From Thermus islandicus DSM 21543 (lineage in GTDB: Bacteria; Deinococcota; Deinococci; Deinococcales; Thermaceae): a DNA stretch of 64,000 nt. The position numbers and the translations under genes were made by a program. This document shows, piece by piece, positions 45,164 to 56,438 of this stretch; position 1 is the first letter of the stretch; each line of letters starts with the position of its first letter. Location: the NCBI RefSeq assembly GCF_000421625.1, contig NZ_ATXJ01000002.1, positions 1 through 64,000 on the forward strand, given 5' to 3'. The notes below the pieces were generated by a model. The model had not been told where the DNA came from and ran no database searches. It saw only the letters and a program-made list of their open reading frames with translations.

Positions 45164-45822
45164 CCGCCTTCTTCGCCGCCGAGCCCGAGGAGGCCGCCGC
45201 CCTCCGGGAGGCCCTGGGGGCGGAGGAGGCCCTCCAGGCCCCCGTTCCCCTCCACCGCGGGCGGGGAGTCTTGGTGGCGGAAACGGGCGTGGGCAAGGTG
45301 GCGGCGGCCATGGCCGTGGCCCACGTCCTCACCCGCTTTGCCCCCGAAGCGAGCTTCTTCCTTGGGGTGGCGGGGGCCTTGGACCCTTCCCTCAAGGCCC
45401 TGGACCTCCTCCTCGCGGAGCAGGCGGTGCAGTGGGACGTGGACCTCACCCCCTTCGGCCGCCTCCCCGGGGAGACCGCCTTGGGGGTGCGCTTCTTCCC
45501 CTCGGACCCCGCCCTCCTCGCCCGGGTGGAGGAGGCGGCAGGGCGCCTCGGCCTGCCCCACCGCCTCGGGGTGGTGGCCACGGGGGATAGGTTTTTGGCG
45601 GACCCCAAGGAGGCCCAGGGCCTCCGGGAGCGCTTCGGGGCCCAGGCCGTGGAGATGGAGGGGGCGGCTGCCCTCATGGTGGCCTTCCGTTTCCGCCACC
45701 CCATGGCCCTGGTCCGCGCCGTCACCGACGGGGCGGGGGAGGGGGCGGCCTTGGACTTTCAGGCCTTTTTGCGGGAGGCCTCGAGGCGGCTCGGCCTCCT
45801 CGCCCGGGCCCTCGTATACTGA
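45160..45822 (+). CDS. mtnN: 5'-methylthioadenosine/S-adenosylhomocysteine nucleosidase
   Basis: Removes adenine from S-adenosylhomocysteine (feeding LuxS) and from methylthioadenosine. The 220-residue product has LGVAGALDPSLKALDLLLAE, GVVATGDRFLAD, the substrate-binding VEMEGAAALMVA, and the catalytic Asp in VRAVTDGAGEG; Glu at the N-terminal AAEPEEAAAL is the second catalytic acid. A related futalosine hydrolase is less likely, given the tight coupling to luxS. Confidence 0.85.
   Translation: MTAFFAAEPEEAAALREALGAEEALQAPVPLHRGRGVLVAETGVGKVAAAMAVAHVLTRFAPEASFFLGVAGALDPSLKALDLLLAEQAVQWDVDLTPFGRLPGETALGVRFFPSDPALLARVEEAAGRLGLPHRLGVVATGDRFLADPKEAQGLRERFGAQAVEMEGAAALMVAFRFRHPMALVRAVTDGAGEGAALDFQAFLREASRRLGLLARALVY
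45815..45820 (+). promoter_or_regulatory. -10 box (TATACT) for prs inside the end of mtnN
   Basis: TATACT spans the last codon (Tyr) and the stop of mtnN, 15 nt before the prs ATG. It predicts a short leader containing ggggggg. No matching -35 is seen. Confidence 0.5.
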
Positions 45823-45835
45823 AGGGGGGGTCTCC

Positions 45836-46759
45836 ATGGAAATCCGGCTCTTCGCGGGGAGCGCCCACCCCGATCTCGCCCGGCGGATCGCGGGGGCCCT
45901 GGGCGTGCCCCTGGGCCAGGCCCTGGTGGACCGCTTTCCCGACGGGGAGGTGCGGGTGCGGCTTCTGGAGAGCGTCCGCGGGGAGGACGTCTACCTGGTC
46001 CAGCCCACCTCGCCTCCCGTGAACGACCACCTCATGGAGCTCCTCCTCCTGGCCGACGCCGCCCGGCGCAGCTCCGCCGCCCGCATCAACGCCGTCCTCC
46101 CTTACTTCGGCTACGCCCGCCAGGACAAGCAGACGGAGGGCCGGGAACCCATCAGCGCCAAGCTGGTGGCGAGCCTCCTAGAGAGGGTGGGGGTGGAGCG
46201 GGTCATCGCCATAGACCTCCACGCCCCGCAGATCCAGGGCTTTTTTGACATCCCCGTGGACCACCTCTCGGCGGTGCGCCTCTTTGCCCGCTACCTGCAG
46301 GAGCGAGGCCTTACGGAAAACGCCGTGGTGGTCTCCCCGGACGCGGGCCGGGCCGAGGAGGCGAGGCGGCTTGCGGAACGGCTTGGCCTTCCCTTCGCCA
46401 TGCTGGCCAAGCGCCGCCACGGGCCCCGCGAGACCTCCGTCACCTACGTGATCGGGGACGTGGAGGGGAAAAGGCCCCTTCTCATAGACGACATCGTCTC
46501 CACCGGGGGGACGATCAGGCGGGGGGTGGAGGCCCTCCTCGAGGCGGGGGCCCTCCCCGGGGTGGTGGTCATGGCCACCCACGCCGTTTTGGTGGGGGGG
46601 GCGCGGGAGAACCTGGCCCATCCCGCCATCCAGGAGGTGGTCTTTACCGACACCATCCCCTTGAAGGACGGGGGCTACACCGTCCTCTCCACCGCCGAGC
46701 TTCTCGCGCAGGCCATCCGCCGGGTCCACACCAACCAGTCCGTGAGCGCCCTCATCTAG
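45836..46759 (+). CDS. prs: Ribose-phosphate pyrophosphokinase
   Basis: Makes PRPP from ribose 5-phosphate and ATP. The 307-residue product starts MEIRLFAGSAHPDLARRIAG. Landmarks are FPDGEVRVRL, NDHLMELLLLADAARRSSAA, YFGYARQDKQTEGREPISAK, the catalytic-flap AIDLHAPQIQGFF, and the PRPP loop LLIDDIVSTGGTI. Upstream luxS/mtnN release ribose or adenine products, so the neighbourhood is nucleotide/methyl recycling. Confidence 0.96.
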   Translation: MEIRLFAGSAHPDLARRIAGALGVPLGQALVDRFPDGEVRVRLLESVRGEDVYLVQPTSPPVNDHLMELLLLADAARRSSAARINAVLPYFGYARQDKQTEGREPISAKLVASLLERVGVERVIAIDLHAPQIQGFFDIPVDHLSAVRLFARYLQERGLTENAVVVSPDAGRAEEARRLAERLGLPFAMLAKRRHGPRETSVTYVIGDVEGKRPLLIDDIVSTGGTIRRGVEALLEAGALPGVVVMATHAVLVGGARENLAHPAIQEVVFTDTIPLKDGGYTVLSTAELLAQAIRRVHTNQSVSALI

Positions 46760-46767
46760 GGGTGTGG

Positions 46768-46773
46768 TACACT
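46768..46773 (+). promoter_or_regulatory. -10 box (TACACT) and hairpin leader for rplY
   Basis: TACACT starts 9 bp after the prs stop. The roughly 30-nt leader contains the hairpin CGCCCC/GGGGCG (46784-46798) just before the SD (gggaggag), so the stem could limit access to the SD. Confidence 0.45.
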
Positions 46774-46809
46774 CCTCTTCGTGCGCCCCTAGGGGGCGAG
46801 GGAGGAGCC

Positions 46810-47430
46810 ATGGAGTACCGCCTGAAGGCCTACTACCGCGAGGGGGAGCGGCCTGCCGCCCTGAGGCGGGTGGGGAAGCTCCCCGGGGTCATCTACAACC
46901 GGAGCCTGAACCGCAAGGTCTACGTGGACCTCTCGGAGTTTGACAAGGTCTTCCGCCAGGCCTCCATCCACCACGTGATCGTCCTGGAGCTTCCTGACGG
47001 CCAGGAACTGCCTACCCTGGTGCGCCAGGTGAACCTGGACAAGAGGCGCCGCCGCCCGGAGCACGTGGACTTCTACGTGCTCTCCGACGAGCCCGTGGAG
47101 ATGTACGTCCCCTTGCGCTTCGTGGGGACCCCCGTGGGCGTAAGGGAGGGGGGGGTGCTCCAGGAGGTCCACCGGGACATCCTGGTCCGGGTCTCCCCCA
47201 GGAACATCCCCGAGTACATTGAGGTGGACGTTTCCGGCCTCGGCATCGGGGACAGCCTCCACGCCGCCGACCTCACGCTCCCCGAAGGGGTGAGGCTCGC
47301 CATGCCCCCGGAGGAGACCCTGGCCGCGGTGGTGCCCCCGGAGGACGTGGAGAAGCTGGCGGCTGCGGCGGCCGAGGCCCCCGCCGAGCCCGAGGTTATC
47401 CGGAAGGGCAAAAAGGAGGAGGAGGCCTGA
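46810..47430 (+). CDS. rplY: 50S ribosomal protein L25 (TL5/CTC type)
   Basis: Binds 5S rRNA. The 206-residue product has the L25 domain (about 1-90: MEYRLKAYYREGERPAALRR, VGKLPGVIYN) and the C-terminal CTC domain (GVLQEVHRDILVRVSPRNIP, YIEVDVSGLGIGDSLHAADL), with an acidic/basic tail. This long form is the Thermus TL5 type. A ggaggagcc SD precedes the ATG. pth follows, the usual partner. Confidence 0.95.
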   Translation: MEYRLKAYYREGERPAALRRVGKLPGVIYNRSLNRKVYVDLSEFDKVFRQASIHHVIVLELPDGQELPTLVRQVNLDKRRRRPEHVDFYVLSDEPVEMYVPLRFVGTPVGVREGGVLQEVHRDILVRVSPRNIPEYIEVDVSGLGIGDSLHAADLTLPEGVRLAMPPEETLAAVVPPEDVEKLAAAAAEAPAEPEVIRKGKKEEEA

Positions 47431-47489
47431 TCCCTACCCCCCTGGGGCTTCCCTAGGGGCGGCCCCCCTGCCTTGGCCTGGGGGAGCGC

Positions 47490-49031
<1,542 letters not shown>

Positions 49032-49033
<2 letters not shown>

Positions 49034-49073
49034 CCTCCTTTCCCGTAGAATGAAGGGGAAGGGAAAGGAGGCT
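49032..49073 (+). promoter_or_regulatory. 13-bp perfect inverted repeat around a promoter and covering the YdjC SD
   Basis: AGCCTCCTTTCCC (49032-49044) and GGGAAAGGAGGCT (49061-49073) pair perfectly. Between them is a -10 box, TAGAAT (49046-49051). The right arm contains the SD (AAAGGAGG) of the next gene. A transcript reading through from ddl would fold and hide this SD; a transcript starting at this promoter would lack the left arm and leave the SD free. The left arm begins at the ddl stop codon, so the hairpin may also end ddl mRNAs. Confidence 0.7.
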
Positions 49074-49074
49074 T

Positions 49075-49866
49075 ATGGACCTCTTAGGGCGGCTTGGCCT
49101 TTCGGGTAAGCGGGTTCTCCTCCTCCACCACGACGACCTGGGCCTGACCCACGCCCAGAACGGGGCCTACCAGGCCTTGGGCTTTCCCACGGGAAGCGTC
49201 ATGGTGCCGGGGGCCTGGGCCTGGGGCGTGCGGGGGCGGGACCTGGGGGTGCACCTCACCCTCACCAGCGAGTGGCCCGCCCCAAGGATGCGCCCCCTCA
49301 CGGAGGGGGAAAGCCTGCGGGACGAGACGGGGGCTTTTCCTCCCTCCCCGGAGGCCCTGTGGAAGCAGGCCCGGGCCGAGGAGGTGGAAAGGGAGCTTCG
49401 CGCCCAGATCCAGGCCGCCTTCGCCCTCTTTGCCCCTACCCACCTGGACACCCACCAGGGGGCGATCCTCCGGCCCGACCTGGCGGAGGTCTACCTGGGT
49501 TTGGCCCAAGGGTATGGCCTCCCCGTGTACCTCCCGGAGCGCCTCGAGGGCCTGGGCGTTCCCGAGGCCTTTCTCCCCGACCTGGTGCGCCTCATGGAGC
49601 GGGCCCCCTTCCCCAGGGTGCGCTTTCTGGACCCTTACGGCCTTCCCCCTGAGGAGCGGCTGGGCTTTTACCTGGACCTGAGCCGCCTGGGGCCCGGCCT
49701 CTACTACCTGGTCCACCACAGCGCCCTTCCCACCCCCGAGGGCCGGGCCCTCCCCGATTGGCCTACCCGGGAGGCCGACTTCTTCGCCCTAAGCCATCCG
49801 GAGGTGCGGCGGGTGCTCTCCGAGTTCCACCCCCTCACTTGGCGGCAGGTCAAGGAGGCGCTATGA
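49075..49866 (+). CDS. YdjC/ChbG-family carbohydrate deacetylase
   Basis: The family removes acetyl groups from chito-oligosaccharides or diacetylchitobiose-like sugars. The 263-residue product has the metal-binding HHDDLGLTHAQNGAY (Asp), DLGVHLTLTSEWPAP (His), and THLDTHQGAILRP (two His). The substrate here is unknown. The SD is embedded in the inverted repeat described separately. Its stop overlaps the start of a truncated sugar-transporter gene (ATGA). Confidence 0.88.
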   Translation: MDLLGRLGLSGKRVLLLHHDDLGLTHAQNGAYQALGFPTGSVMVPGAWAWGVRGRDLGVHLTLTSEWPAPRMRPLTEGESLRDETGAFPPSPEALWKQARAEEVERELRAQIQAAFALFAPTHLDTHQGAILRPDLAEVYLGLAQGYGLPVYLPERLEGLGVPEAFLPDLVRLMERAPFPRVRFLDPYGLPPEERLGFYLDLSRLGPGLYYLVHHSALPTPEGRALPDWPTREADFFALSHPEVRRVLSEFHPLTWRQVKEAL

Positions 49867-50018
49867 AGGCCTGGCGCTACGCCTCGGGGCAGCTCGGCCT
49901 CACCCTGGTTTCGGAAAGCTTCGGCACCTACCTGGCCTTCTTTTACCTGGAGAAGCCGGGGCTTTCCGCGGCCTTTTACGCCCTCGCCCGCACGGTCTAC
50001 GCCTTCTGGGATGCCGTA
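49863..50018 (+). pseudogene. N-terminal remnant of a GPH-type sugar symporter
   Basis: About 51 residues, MKAWRYASGQLGLTLVSESF to RTVYAFWDAV, match the first membrane segments of melibiose/lactose permease-type (GPH) transporters, ending at the conserved WDAV. After this point the similarity stops and the sequence changes to fragments of other genes. The intact start overlaps the YdjC stop. The fragment probably marks the left edge of a deletion. Confidence 0.7.
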
Positions 50019-50019
50019 C

Positions 50020-50122
50020 CACGGGGCTTGCCAACTGAGGGGGCAGTACATCTCCGACTGGCCCCTCATCACCTTCCAGGACGGGAAGGGAGCCCTCTAC
50101 CGGGAGGGGCAGTACCTCTACC
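50020..50122 (+). pseudogene. Unidentified gene fragment between transporter and alpha-galactosidase remnants
   Basis: One frame reads GQYISDWPLITFQDGKGALY, then REGQYLYLAAWP, which looks like protein but belongs to neither flanking frame. I cannot name the family; a piece of a glycoside hydrolase is possible given the context. It joins the transporter remnant within a few bases of 50018 and the alpha-galactosidase remnant near 50122. Confidence 0.4.
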
Positions 50123-50437
50123 TTGCGGCCTGGCCTCAGGAACGCCCTCCGCACCGCGCTGCACCGCCTCTGGCTCATGGGAAACGTCCACGTGGACCCC
50201 GACGTGGCCTACTTCCGCACGCGCTTCAACCTGCTCAAGCCCGAGGAGATGCGCCTCCAGGAGGCCCTGGCCCACCTCACCGGCTTCAAGGCCACCTCGG
50301 ACCCCCCTGCCTGGCTTTCGCCGGAGGAGGGGGAGCGCCTGGAGGCCTTCCTTGCCCAGGAGGTCCCGGCGCGGCGCCTTGGCCCTTACCGGTTTAGGGT
50401 AGGGGAGGATGAGGTGGATTATGCTGCCCTTTTATAA
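50123..50437 (+). pseudogene. C-terminal remnant of a GH36 alpha-galactosidase
   Basis: About 100 residues (RNALRTALHRLWLMGNVHVD to [14 protein letters not shown]) look like the C-terminal part of a GH36 alpha-galactosidase, including LWLMGNVHVDPDVAYFR, which corresponds to the family's LWLNDPD segment, and the following helical LSPEEGERLEAFLAQ. The N-terminal 370 or so residues are absent. A TTG at 50123 keeps the frame open, but no catalytic residue is left. It ends 29 bp inside galT, so galT was probably part of the same operon. Confidence 0.65.
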
Positions 50438-51467
50438 GCGCCTCCACAGGAAGGCCGACGGGAGGGAACTCCTCCTCTACAGCCTGAACCCCCTCGAGGA
50501 CCCCCCTCTCCCGGAGCCCGCCGAGCCCTTCCGCCCCGCCCCCCACCTCCGCTACCACCCCTTGAGGGGGGAGTGGGTGGTCTATGCTGCCCACCGCCAG
50601 GAGCGCACCTTCCTTCCCCCCAAGGAGCACTGCCCCTTGTGCCCGAGCCGGGAAGGGGGCTTTCCCACGGAGATCCCCTTCCCCTCTTTCCAGGTGGCCG
50701 TCTTTGAGAACCGCTTCCCCTCCTTCGTGGAGGAGGCCCCCCCGCCCCCAGAGGGCCTCCCCGTGCCCGCGGGGGAGGCTTTGGGCCGGTGCGAAGTGGT
50801 GGTCTACACCGAGGCCCACGCGGGCAGCCTGGCCACCCTTTCGGAGGAGGAGCGCCTTCTTCTTGCCTATGTGTGGCGGGACCGGTACGAGGTCCTCTAC
50901 GCCCTTCCCGGAGTCCGGTTCGTTATGCCCTTTGAGAACCGCGGGGAGGCGGTGGGGGTCACCCTCCACCACCCCCACGGGCAGATCTACGCCTATCCCT
51001 TCATTCCTCCCGTGTTGGAAAGGGAAAGTCGTGCCTTCCGGGAAGGCCCGGTGCTCCTGGAACTCCTCCCAAGGCTTGGCCCTTATGGGGTGGATGAGGA
51101 GGAGGGCTTCCTCGCCTTCGTGCCCCCCTTTGCCCGCTATCCCTTTGAGGTCTGGGTGGCGCCCCGGGAAAGGCACCCCGGCCCCTGGACCTTCTCGGAA
51201 GGGGAGATGGCGGCCTTCGCCAGGCTTTTGGGCCGGGTGGTGGCCCGCTACGACGCCCTCTTCCGCGAGCCCTTTCCCTACGTCATGGTCTTCCACGCCG
51301 CCCCCTTGGGGGAGGAGCGCACCTTCCACTTCCACGTGGAGTTCTACCCTCCCAGGCGTACCCGGGATAAGCTCAAGTTCCTGGCGGGGACGGAGCTTGG
51401 GGCGGGCACCTTCGTGGTGGACGCTCTGCCCGAAGACACCGCGCAAAGGCTTAGGGAGGTTCTATGA
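50409..51467 (+). CDS. galT: Galactose-1-phosphate uridylyltransferase
   Basis: Leloir pathway enzyme that exchanges UDP between glucose 1-phosphate and galactose 1-phosphate. The 352-residue product has the zinc-binding [15 protein letters not shown], and the nucleophilic His in [17 protein letters not shown]; a second histidine cluster is [10 protein letters not shown]. It looks intact. The ATG at 50409 overlaps the alpha-galactosidase remnant; the in-frame ATG at 50421 has a better-spaced SD. No galK is found in the window. Confidence 0.92.
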   Translation: MRWIMLPFYKRLHRKADGRELLLYSLNPLEDPPLPEPAEPFRPAPHLRYHPLRGEWVVYAAHRQERTFLPPKEHCPLCPSREGGFPTEIPFPSFQVAVFENRFPSFVEEAPPPPEGLPVPAGEALGRCEVVVYTEAHAGSLATLSEEERLLLAYVWRDRYEVLYALPGVRFVMPFENRGEAVGVTLHHPHGQIYAYPFIPPVLERESRAFREGPVLLELLPRLGPYGVDEEEGFLAFVPPFARYPFEVWVAPRERHPGPWTFSEGEMAAFARLLGRVVARYDALFREPFPYVMVFHAAPLGEERTFHFHVEFYPPRRTRDKLKFLAGTELGAGTFVVDALPEDTAQRLREVL

Positions 51468-52973
51468 AGTACCTGCTTGCCCTGGACCAAGGCACCACCT
51501 CGAGCCGGGCCTTCCTCTTCACCCTGGAGGGGAGGCCCGTGGCGGGGGCCCAGCGGGAGGTCCGGCAGCTTTACCCCAGGCCGGGCTGGGTGGAGCACGA
51601 TCCCCTGGAGCTTTGGGAGACGACCCTCTTTGCGGCGCGGGAGGCCCTTAGGAGGGGCGGGGTGGAGGCGGGGGAGGTTGTGGCCCTGGGGCTCACCAAC
51701 CAGCGGGAGACCACCCTCGTTTGGGACCGGAAAACCGGGGAGCCCCTCTATCACGCCCTCGTGTGGCAGGACCGGAGGACGGCGCCCCTTTGCGAGGCCT
51801 TGAGGGCGAGGGGCCTCGAGCCCCTCTTCCGGGAGCGGACCGGGCTCCTCCTGGGCCCCTACTTCTCGGGGACGAAGCTCTTATGGCTCCTGGAGAACGT
51901 GCCTGGGCTAAAGGCGCGGGCGGAGCGGGGGGAGGTCCTCTTCGGCACCGTGGACACCTGGCTCATCTGGCGGCTCACCGGGGGCAGGGTCCACGCCACC
52001 GACCCCACCAACGCGAGCCGGACCCTCCTCTTCAACCTCCACACCCTGGCTTGGGACCCAGATCTTCTTGAGGCCCTAAGGATCCCCGCCTCCCTCCTTC
52101 CCGAGGTGCGGCCCTCGGACGGGGACTTCGGGGAGACCCTTCCCGAGCTCCTCGGGGCTTCCCTTCCCATCCGGGGGGTGCTGGGGGACCAGCAGGCGGC
52201 CCTCTTCGGGCAGGGGGCCCTGGGAGAGGGGGAGGGGAAGTGCACCTGGGACCGGGGCCTTCCTCCTCCTGAACACGGGGGAAAGGCCGGTGCCCTCGCA
52301 AAGGGGCCTCCTTACCACGGTGGCCTGGAGCCTTGGGGGAAGGGCCACCTACGCGTTGGAGGGGAGCGTCTTTGTGGCGGGGGCGGCGGTGGGGTGGCTC
52401 AAGGAGGTGGGCCTCCTCCGGGAAAGCGGGGAGGTGGAGGCCCTGGCGGGGAGCGTGGCGGACGCGGGGGGGGTGTTCTTCGTGCCCGCCTTCACCGGGC
52501 TTGGCGCCCCCCACTGGGACCCCTACGCCCGGGGGGCCATCCTGGGCCTCACCCGGGGGACCACGCGGGCCCACCTGGCCCGGGCGGCCCTGGAGGGGGT
52601 GGCCTTCTCCGTGCGGGACGTGGTTCTGGCCATGGAGGAGGAGGCGGGGCTTAAGCTCAAGCTCCTGAAGGCGGACGGCGGCATGGCACAAAACCGCCTC
52701 TTCCTCAAGCTCCAGGCGGACCTCCTGGGGGTGCCGGTGGCGGTGCCAGAGGTGACGGAGACCACCGCCTTGGGGGCGGCCCTCATGGCGGGGGTGGGGG
52801 CGGGGGCGCTCTCCTTGGGGGAGGTGCCCGCCCTTGGGCGGGAGGCGGGAAGCTTCTTCCCCGAGATGCCCCAAGAGAGGCGGGAGGCCCTCTACCGCAG
52901 GTGGCGGGAGGCGGTGGAAAGGGCCAAGGGCTTGGCCAGGGAGGATGAGGATGGACCGGGAAGCCCTCTTTGA
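51464..52973 (+). pseudogene. glpK: Glycerol kinase, frameshifted near 52249
   Basis: Glycerol kinase phosphorylates glycerol with ATP. The first frame gives residues [20 protein letters not shown] to [10 protein letters not shown] (about 260 residues); the second gives [40 protein letters not shown] and ADGGMAQNRLFLKLQADLLG to the end. The join is at KCT(W)/GTG, where the family has KCTYGTG, so two bases have been lost (or one gained) near 52247-52251. The combined length, about 500 residues, is normal. It may be dead, a phase-variable form or a sequencing error. The ATG overlaps the galT stop; glpD follows. Confidence 0.85.
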
Positions 52974-54483
52974 ACGCCTGAAGGAGCCCTTTGACCTCCT
53001 TGTTCTGGGGGGCGGGGCCACGGGGGCCGGGGTCCTGTGGGAGGCCACCCTGAGGGGCCTCAAGGCCGCCTTGGTGGAGGCCAGGGACTTCGGCGCGGGG
53101 ACGAGCTCCCGCTCCACCAAGCTCCTCCACGGGGGGGTGCGGTACCTGGAGCTCGCCCTGAGGCGCCTGGACCGGCGCCAGCTTAGGCTGGTGGTGGAGG
53201 CCCTCCAGGAGCGCAAGGTGGTCCTGGGCCTCGCCCCCCACCTGGCGCGGCCCCTCACCCTGGTCACCCCCCTCTTCCGCCCCCTGGAGCTCCCCTATTA
53301 CTACCTGGGCCTCAAGCTCTACGATCTATTGGCGGGGAAAAGGCGCCTCGCCCCAAGCCGCCTCCTTCCCCCCGAGGCGGTGCGCCGCCTCTTTCCGGAG
53401 CTGCCTCCCACCCTGGGCGGGGTGGCCTACCAGGACGGGCAGTTCGCCGACTTCCGCTTGAACCTGGCCCTTGTGCTCTCGGCCCTGGAGCGGGGGGCGG
53501 TGGCGGTGAACCACGCCGAGGCCACGGCCCTTCTCCTGGAGGGGGGAAGGGTGCGGGGGGCGGCGGTGCGGGACAGGCTTTCGGGCAAGGAGGTGGAGGT
53601 GCGGGCGAAGGTGGTGGTGAACGCCACCGGCCCCCTGGCCGACCGGGTGCGGCGTCTATTGGACCAAGATCTCCCCCCCCTCCTCACCCCCTCCAGCGGG
53701 GCCCACCTGGTGCTGGACTACCCCTTGGAGGCGGGCCTCCTCCTGCCTAAGACGCGGGATGGCCGGGTCCTCTTCCTCCTGCCCTACCGGGGGATGGCCC
53801 TCCTCGGCACCACCGACCTTCCCGCCGAGCCCACCCCCTGCCCCCCCCCCCGGGAGGAGGAGGTGGCCTACCTCCTGGAGGAGATCAGGCCCTACCTGGG
53901 GGACCTCTCGGGCCGGGTGCGGGCGGCCTGGTCGGGCCTGAGGCCCCTGGTGGGGAAGGGGGAGACCAAGCTCCTCGTGCGCGACCACTACCTGGAGGAA
54001 AGGCAAGGCCTCTACACCCTGGTGGGGGGAAAGTGGACCACCTTCCGCCGCATGGCCCAGGACCTGGTGGAGAGGATCGCCCAAGACCTGGGCCTTTCCC
54101 TTCCCCCCTCTCCAAGCCACGCCACCCCCCTCCTTGGGGCAGGGCCCAAGCCCCCCCTTCCCCTCCCCGAGGAAAGGGCCCGGCACCTCTACGAGACCTA
54201 CGGGACCCTGGCGGGGGAGGTCCTGGCCCTGGGGGAGAGGCCCCTTCTCCCCGGGCTTCCCTACCTGGAGGGGGAGGTGGTGTGGGCCGTGCGACGGGAG
54301 CTTGCGAGGAAGCCCTTGGACGTGCTGGCCCGGAGGATGGGTCTCGCCCTCCTGGACCGGGGGAAGGCCCTGGAGGCCTTGCCCCGGGTGGTGGAGCTCA
54401 TGGCGCCCCTTTTGGGCTGGGGCGAGGAGAGGAAGCGGGCGGAGCTGGAGGAGGCCCGGGCGCTCTTGCCTGGACTTTGCTAG
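52951..54483 (+). CDS. glpD: Glycerol-3-phosphate dehydrogenase (FAD, aerobic type)
   Basis: Oxidises glycerol 3-phosphate to dihydroxyacetone phosphate and passes electrons to quinone. The 510-residue product has the FAD motif [20 protein letters not shown], then [20 protein letters not shown] and a late [19 protein letters not shown]. An ATG two codons upstream is possible, but this one is spaced better from ggagg. It overlaps the end of glpK, and its 3' end overlaps ftsH by 4 bp (convergent). With glpK it forms the glycerol catabolic unit. Confidence 0.94.
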   Translation: MDREALFERLKEPFDLLVLGGGATGAGVLWEATLRGLKAALVEARDFGAGTSSRSTKLLHGGVRYLELALRRLDRRQLRLVVEALQERKVVLGLAPHLARPLTLVTPLFRPLELPYYYLGLKLYDLLAGKRRLAPSRLLPPEAVRRLFPELPPTLGGVAYQDGQFADFRLNLALVLSALERGAVAVNHAEATALLLEGGRVRGAAVRDRLSGKEVEVRAKVVVNATGPLADRVRRLLDQDLPPLLTPSSGAHLVLDYPLEAGLLLPKTRDGRVLFLLPYRGMALLGTTDLPAEPTPCPPPREEEVAYLLEEIRPYLGDLSGRVRAAWSGLRPLVGKGETKLLVRDHYLEERQGLYTLVGGKWTTFRRMAQDLVERIAQDLGLSLPPSPSHATPLLGAGPKPPLPLPEERARHLYETYGTLAGEVLALGERPLLPGLPYLEGEVVWAVRRELARKPLDVLARRMGLALLDRGKALEALPRVVELMAPLLGWGEERKRAELEEARALLPGLC

Positions 54484-56324
54484 CTTTCTTGGCTCCGTTC
54501 CACGGGGATGGTCTCCTTCAGGATGGCCCGGACCCTCTCCCCAGGGATGGTCTCCTCCCGGAGAAGCTCCTCGGCGATCCGGTGCATGGCCTCCCCGTGC
54601 GCCAGAAGAACCTGACGGGCTTTGGCGTAGGCCTCGTCTAGGATTTTGCGGATGTCCTCGTCAATGAGCCTGGCCGTCTCCTCGGAATGGTCCTTTTTCT
54701 TGGCGATCTCCTCGCCCAGGAAGATGGGTCCCGAGTCCGAGCCCCAAGCGATGTTCTTGAAGTGCTCCCCCATGCCCCAGTCCAGGACCATCCGCTTGGC
54801 GAGCTGGGTAGCCCGCTTGAAATCGTCCTGGGCCCCGGTGGTGACGGTGCCCGTGAAGAGCTCCTCCGCTACCCGCCCCGCCATGAGGACGGCCAGCTCG
54901 TCCATGAGGTGGTCCTTGGAAACCAAGACCCGTTCCTCGGGCTTGCTCCATCTTGCTCCCAGGGCCATGCCTCGAGGGACGATGGAGACCTTCTCTGTTT
55001 TGTCGGCATGGGGCAGCACCTCCCCCACCACCGCATGCCCCGCCTCGTGGTAGGCCACGGCCCGCTTCTCTTCCTCGGAGAGCTTTAGGGCGGAGCGCTC
55101 CAGGCCCAGGACGATCTTGTCCAGGGCCTTGAGGAAATGGTCCTTGCGGACCCTCCTTTCCCCTTCCCGGGCGGCGAGGAGGGCGGCCTCGTTCACCAGG
55201 TTTTTGAGGTCGGCCCCCGAGAAGCCCGGGGTAAGGTGGGCGAGCTCCAGGGGATCCACGTCTTCCGCGATGGGCTTGTTCCGCATGTGTACCCGCAGGA
55301 TCTCCTTCCGCTCCTCCAAGGAGGGGAGGCCGACCACCACTTGACGGTCAAAGCGCCCCGGCCGGAGCAGGGCGGGGTCCAGGATGTCGGGGCGGTTGGT
55401 GGCGGCCAGAACGATGACCGAGGTGTCCTTTTCAAAACCGTCCATCTCCGAGAGGATTTGGTTCAAGGTCTGCTCCCTTTCGTCGTGGCCGCCCCCGATG
55501 CCCGCGCCACGTTTTCTGCCGATGGAGTCTAACTCGTCAATGAAAATAATGCTGGGCGCGTTTTTGCGGGCGTCCTCAAAGAGGCTCCGAACCCGGCTTG
55601 CCCCCACCCCCACGAACATCTCCATGAACTCGCTCGCCGAAACGGAAAAGAAGGGTACCCCCGCTTCCCCCGCCACCGCCCGGGCGAGGAGGGTCTTCCC
55701 GGTGCCCGGGGGGCCCACCAGGAGAACGCCCTTTGGGATCTCCGCCCCGAGCTCTAGGTACTTTTTGGGGTTTTTTAGAAAGTCCACCACCTCCATAAGC
55801 TCCCGCTTGGCCTCCTCGTGTCCGGCCACGTCCTTGAAGGTGGTGCTTACGCGCTTCTCCTTGCCGTAAAGCCGGGCCCGGCTCTGGCCGAACTGCATCA
55901 CCTGGCCTGCCCCGCCCTGGGCCCGCATGAAGAAGAACCAGAAGAAAAGGATGAGGAGCAGGGTAGGGCCGATGTAGAGGAGGACCTGGGGCCAGAGGGA
56001 AGGGGGTTTGGTGACGATCCTGACCCCGTTGCCTTCCAGGAAGCGAAGGAGTTCGGGGTCTTGGACCTGGGCCGGAGGCAGGGGGACCTGGAAGCGCCGG
56101 GAAACCCGCTCCCCTTGGGGGGTAAGGAAGCGTTCGGGCTCCTTGAGGAGGCCTTGGATGCGGGTTTCTTCCAGGGTGACCTCCGCGACCTTACCCTGGC
56201 GGACCAGGTCTCGGAACTCCGTGTAGGAAAGGGTGGGGGCGGGGGGACCGGTGAGGGTGGTGTAGGCCAGGTAGCCCAGAAGGAGCACGAAGACTAGGGT
56301 GAAGGGGTTGATTCGGTGTGGCAA
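54480..56324 (-). CDS. ftsH: ATP-dependent zinc metalloprotease FtsH
   Basis: Membrane-bound protease for quality control of membrane and regulatory proteins. The 614-residue product has two membrane segments (about 8-26 and 112-134) around a periplasmic domain, an AAA domain with Walker [11 protein letters not shown] (about 203-211) and Walker [12 protein letters not shown] (about 259-269), the arginine-finger RPGRFDR, and the zinc motif HEAGH (426-430). The start is TTG with an SD (gggagg) 6 nt upstream. The gene is divergent from a metallophosphoesterase. Confidence 0.96.
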   Translation of the reverse strand: MPHRINPFTLVFVLLLGYLAYTTLTGPPAPTLSYTEFRDLVRQGKVAEVTLEETRIQGLLKEPERFLTPQGERVSRRFQVPLPPAQVQDPELLRFLEGNGVRIVTKPPSLWPQVLLYIGPTLLLILFFWFFFMRAQGGAGQVMQFGQSRARLYGKEKRVSTTFKDVAGHEEAKRELMEVVDFLKNPKKYLELGAEIPKGVLLVGPPGTGKTLLARAVAGEAGVPFFSVSASEFMEMFVGVGASRVRSLFEDARKNAPSIIFIDELDSIGRKRGAGIGGGHDEREQTLNQILSEMDGFEKDTSVIVLAATNRPDILDPALLRPGRFDRQVVVGLPSLEERKEILRVHMRNKPIAEDVDPLELAHLTPGFSGADLKNLVNEAALLAAREGERRVRKDHFLKALDKIVLGLERSALKLSEEEKRAVAYHEAGHAVVGEVLPHADKTEKVSIVPRGMALGARWSKPEERVLVSKDHLMDELAVLMAGRVAEELFTGTVTTGAQDDFKRATQLAKRMVLDWGMGEHFKNIAWGSDSGPIFLGEEIAKKKDHSEETARLIDEDIRKILDEAYAKARQVLLAHGEAMHRIAEELLREETIPGERVRAILKETIPVERSQES

Positions 56325-56425
56325 CGTCTACCTCCCTTGCCCCATGGTAGCGCCTTCCCGGTGAGAAGAGGGTAAGCCCACCAACCCTATCCTGGGTTGC
56401 CCGGAGGAGGCCCCCCATTTTGGGG

Positions 56426-56431
56426 TACGCT
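56426..56431 (+). promoter_or_regulatory. -10 box (TACGCT) for the metallophosphoesterase
   Basis: TACGCT lies 7 nt before the ATG, again the leaderless spacing. A TTGCCC is 23 bp upstream, too far for a normal -35. Confidence 0.45.
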
Positions 56432-56438
56432 AGGGCCC

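Noticed and set aside
47431-47489. Riboswitch or terminator between rplY and pth
   Set aside because: Several short GC stems overlap with no clear winner and no T-run; treated as an ordinary GC-rich spacer.
52241-52260. Programmed frameshifting in glpK
   Set aside because: No slippery heptamer or downstream structure of a known recoding site; a simple indel explains it.
52254-52654. Extension of the first glpK frame to 52654
   Set aside because: After the frameshift the protein is Gly-rich low-complexity sequence; the true glpK motifs continue in the other frame.
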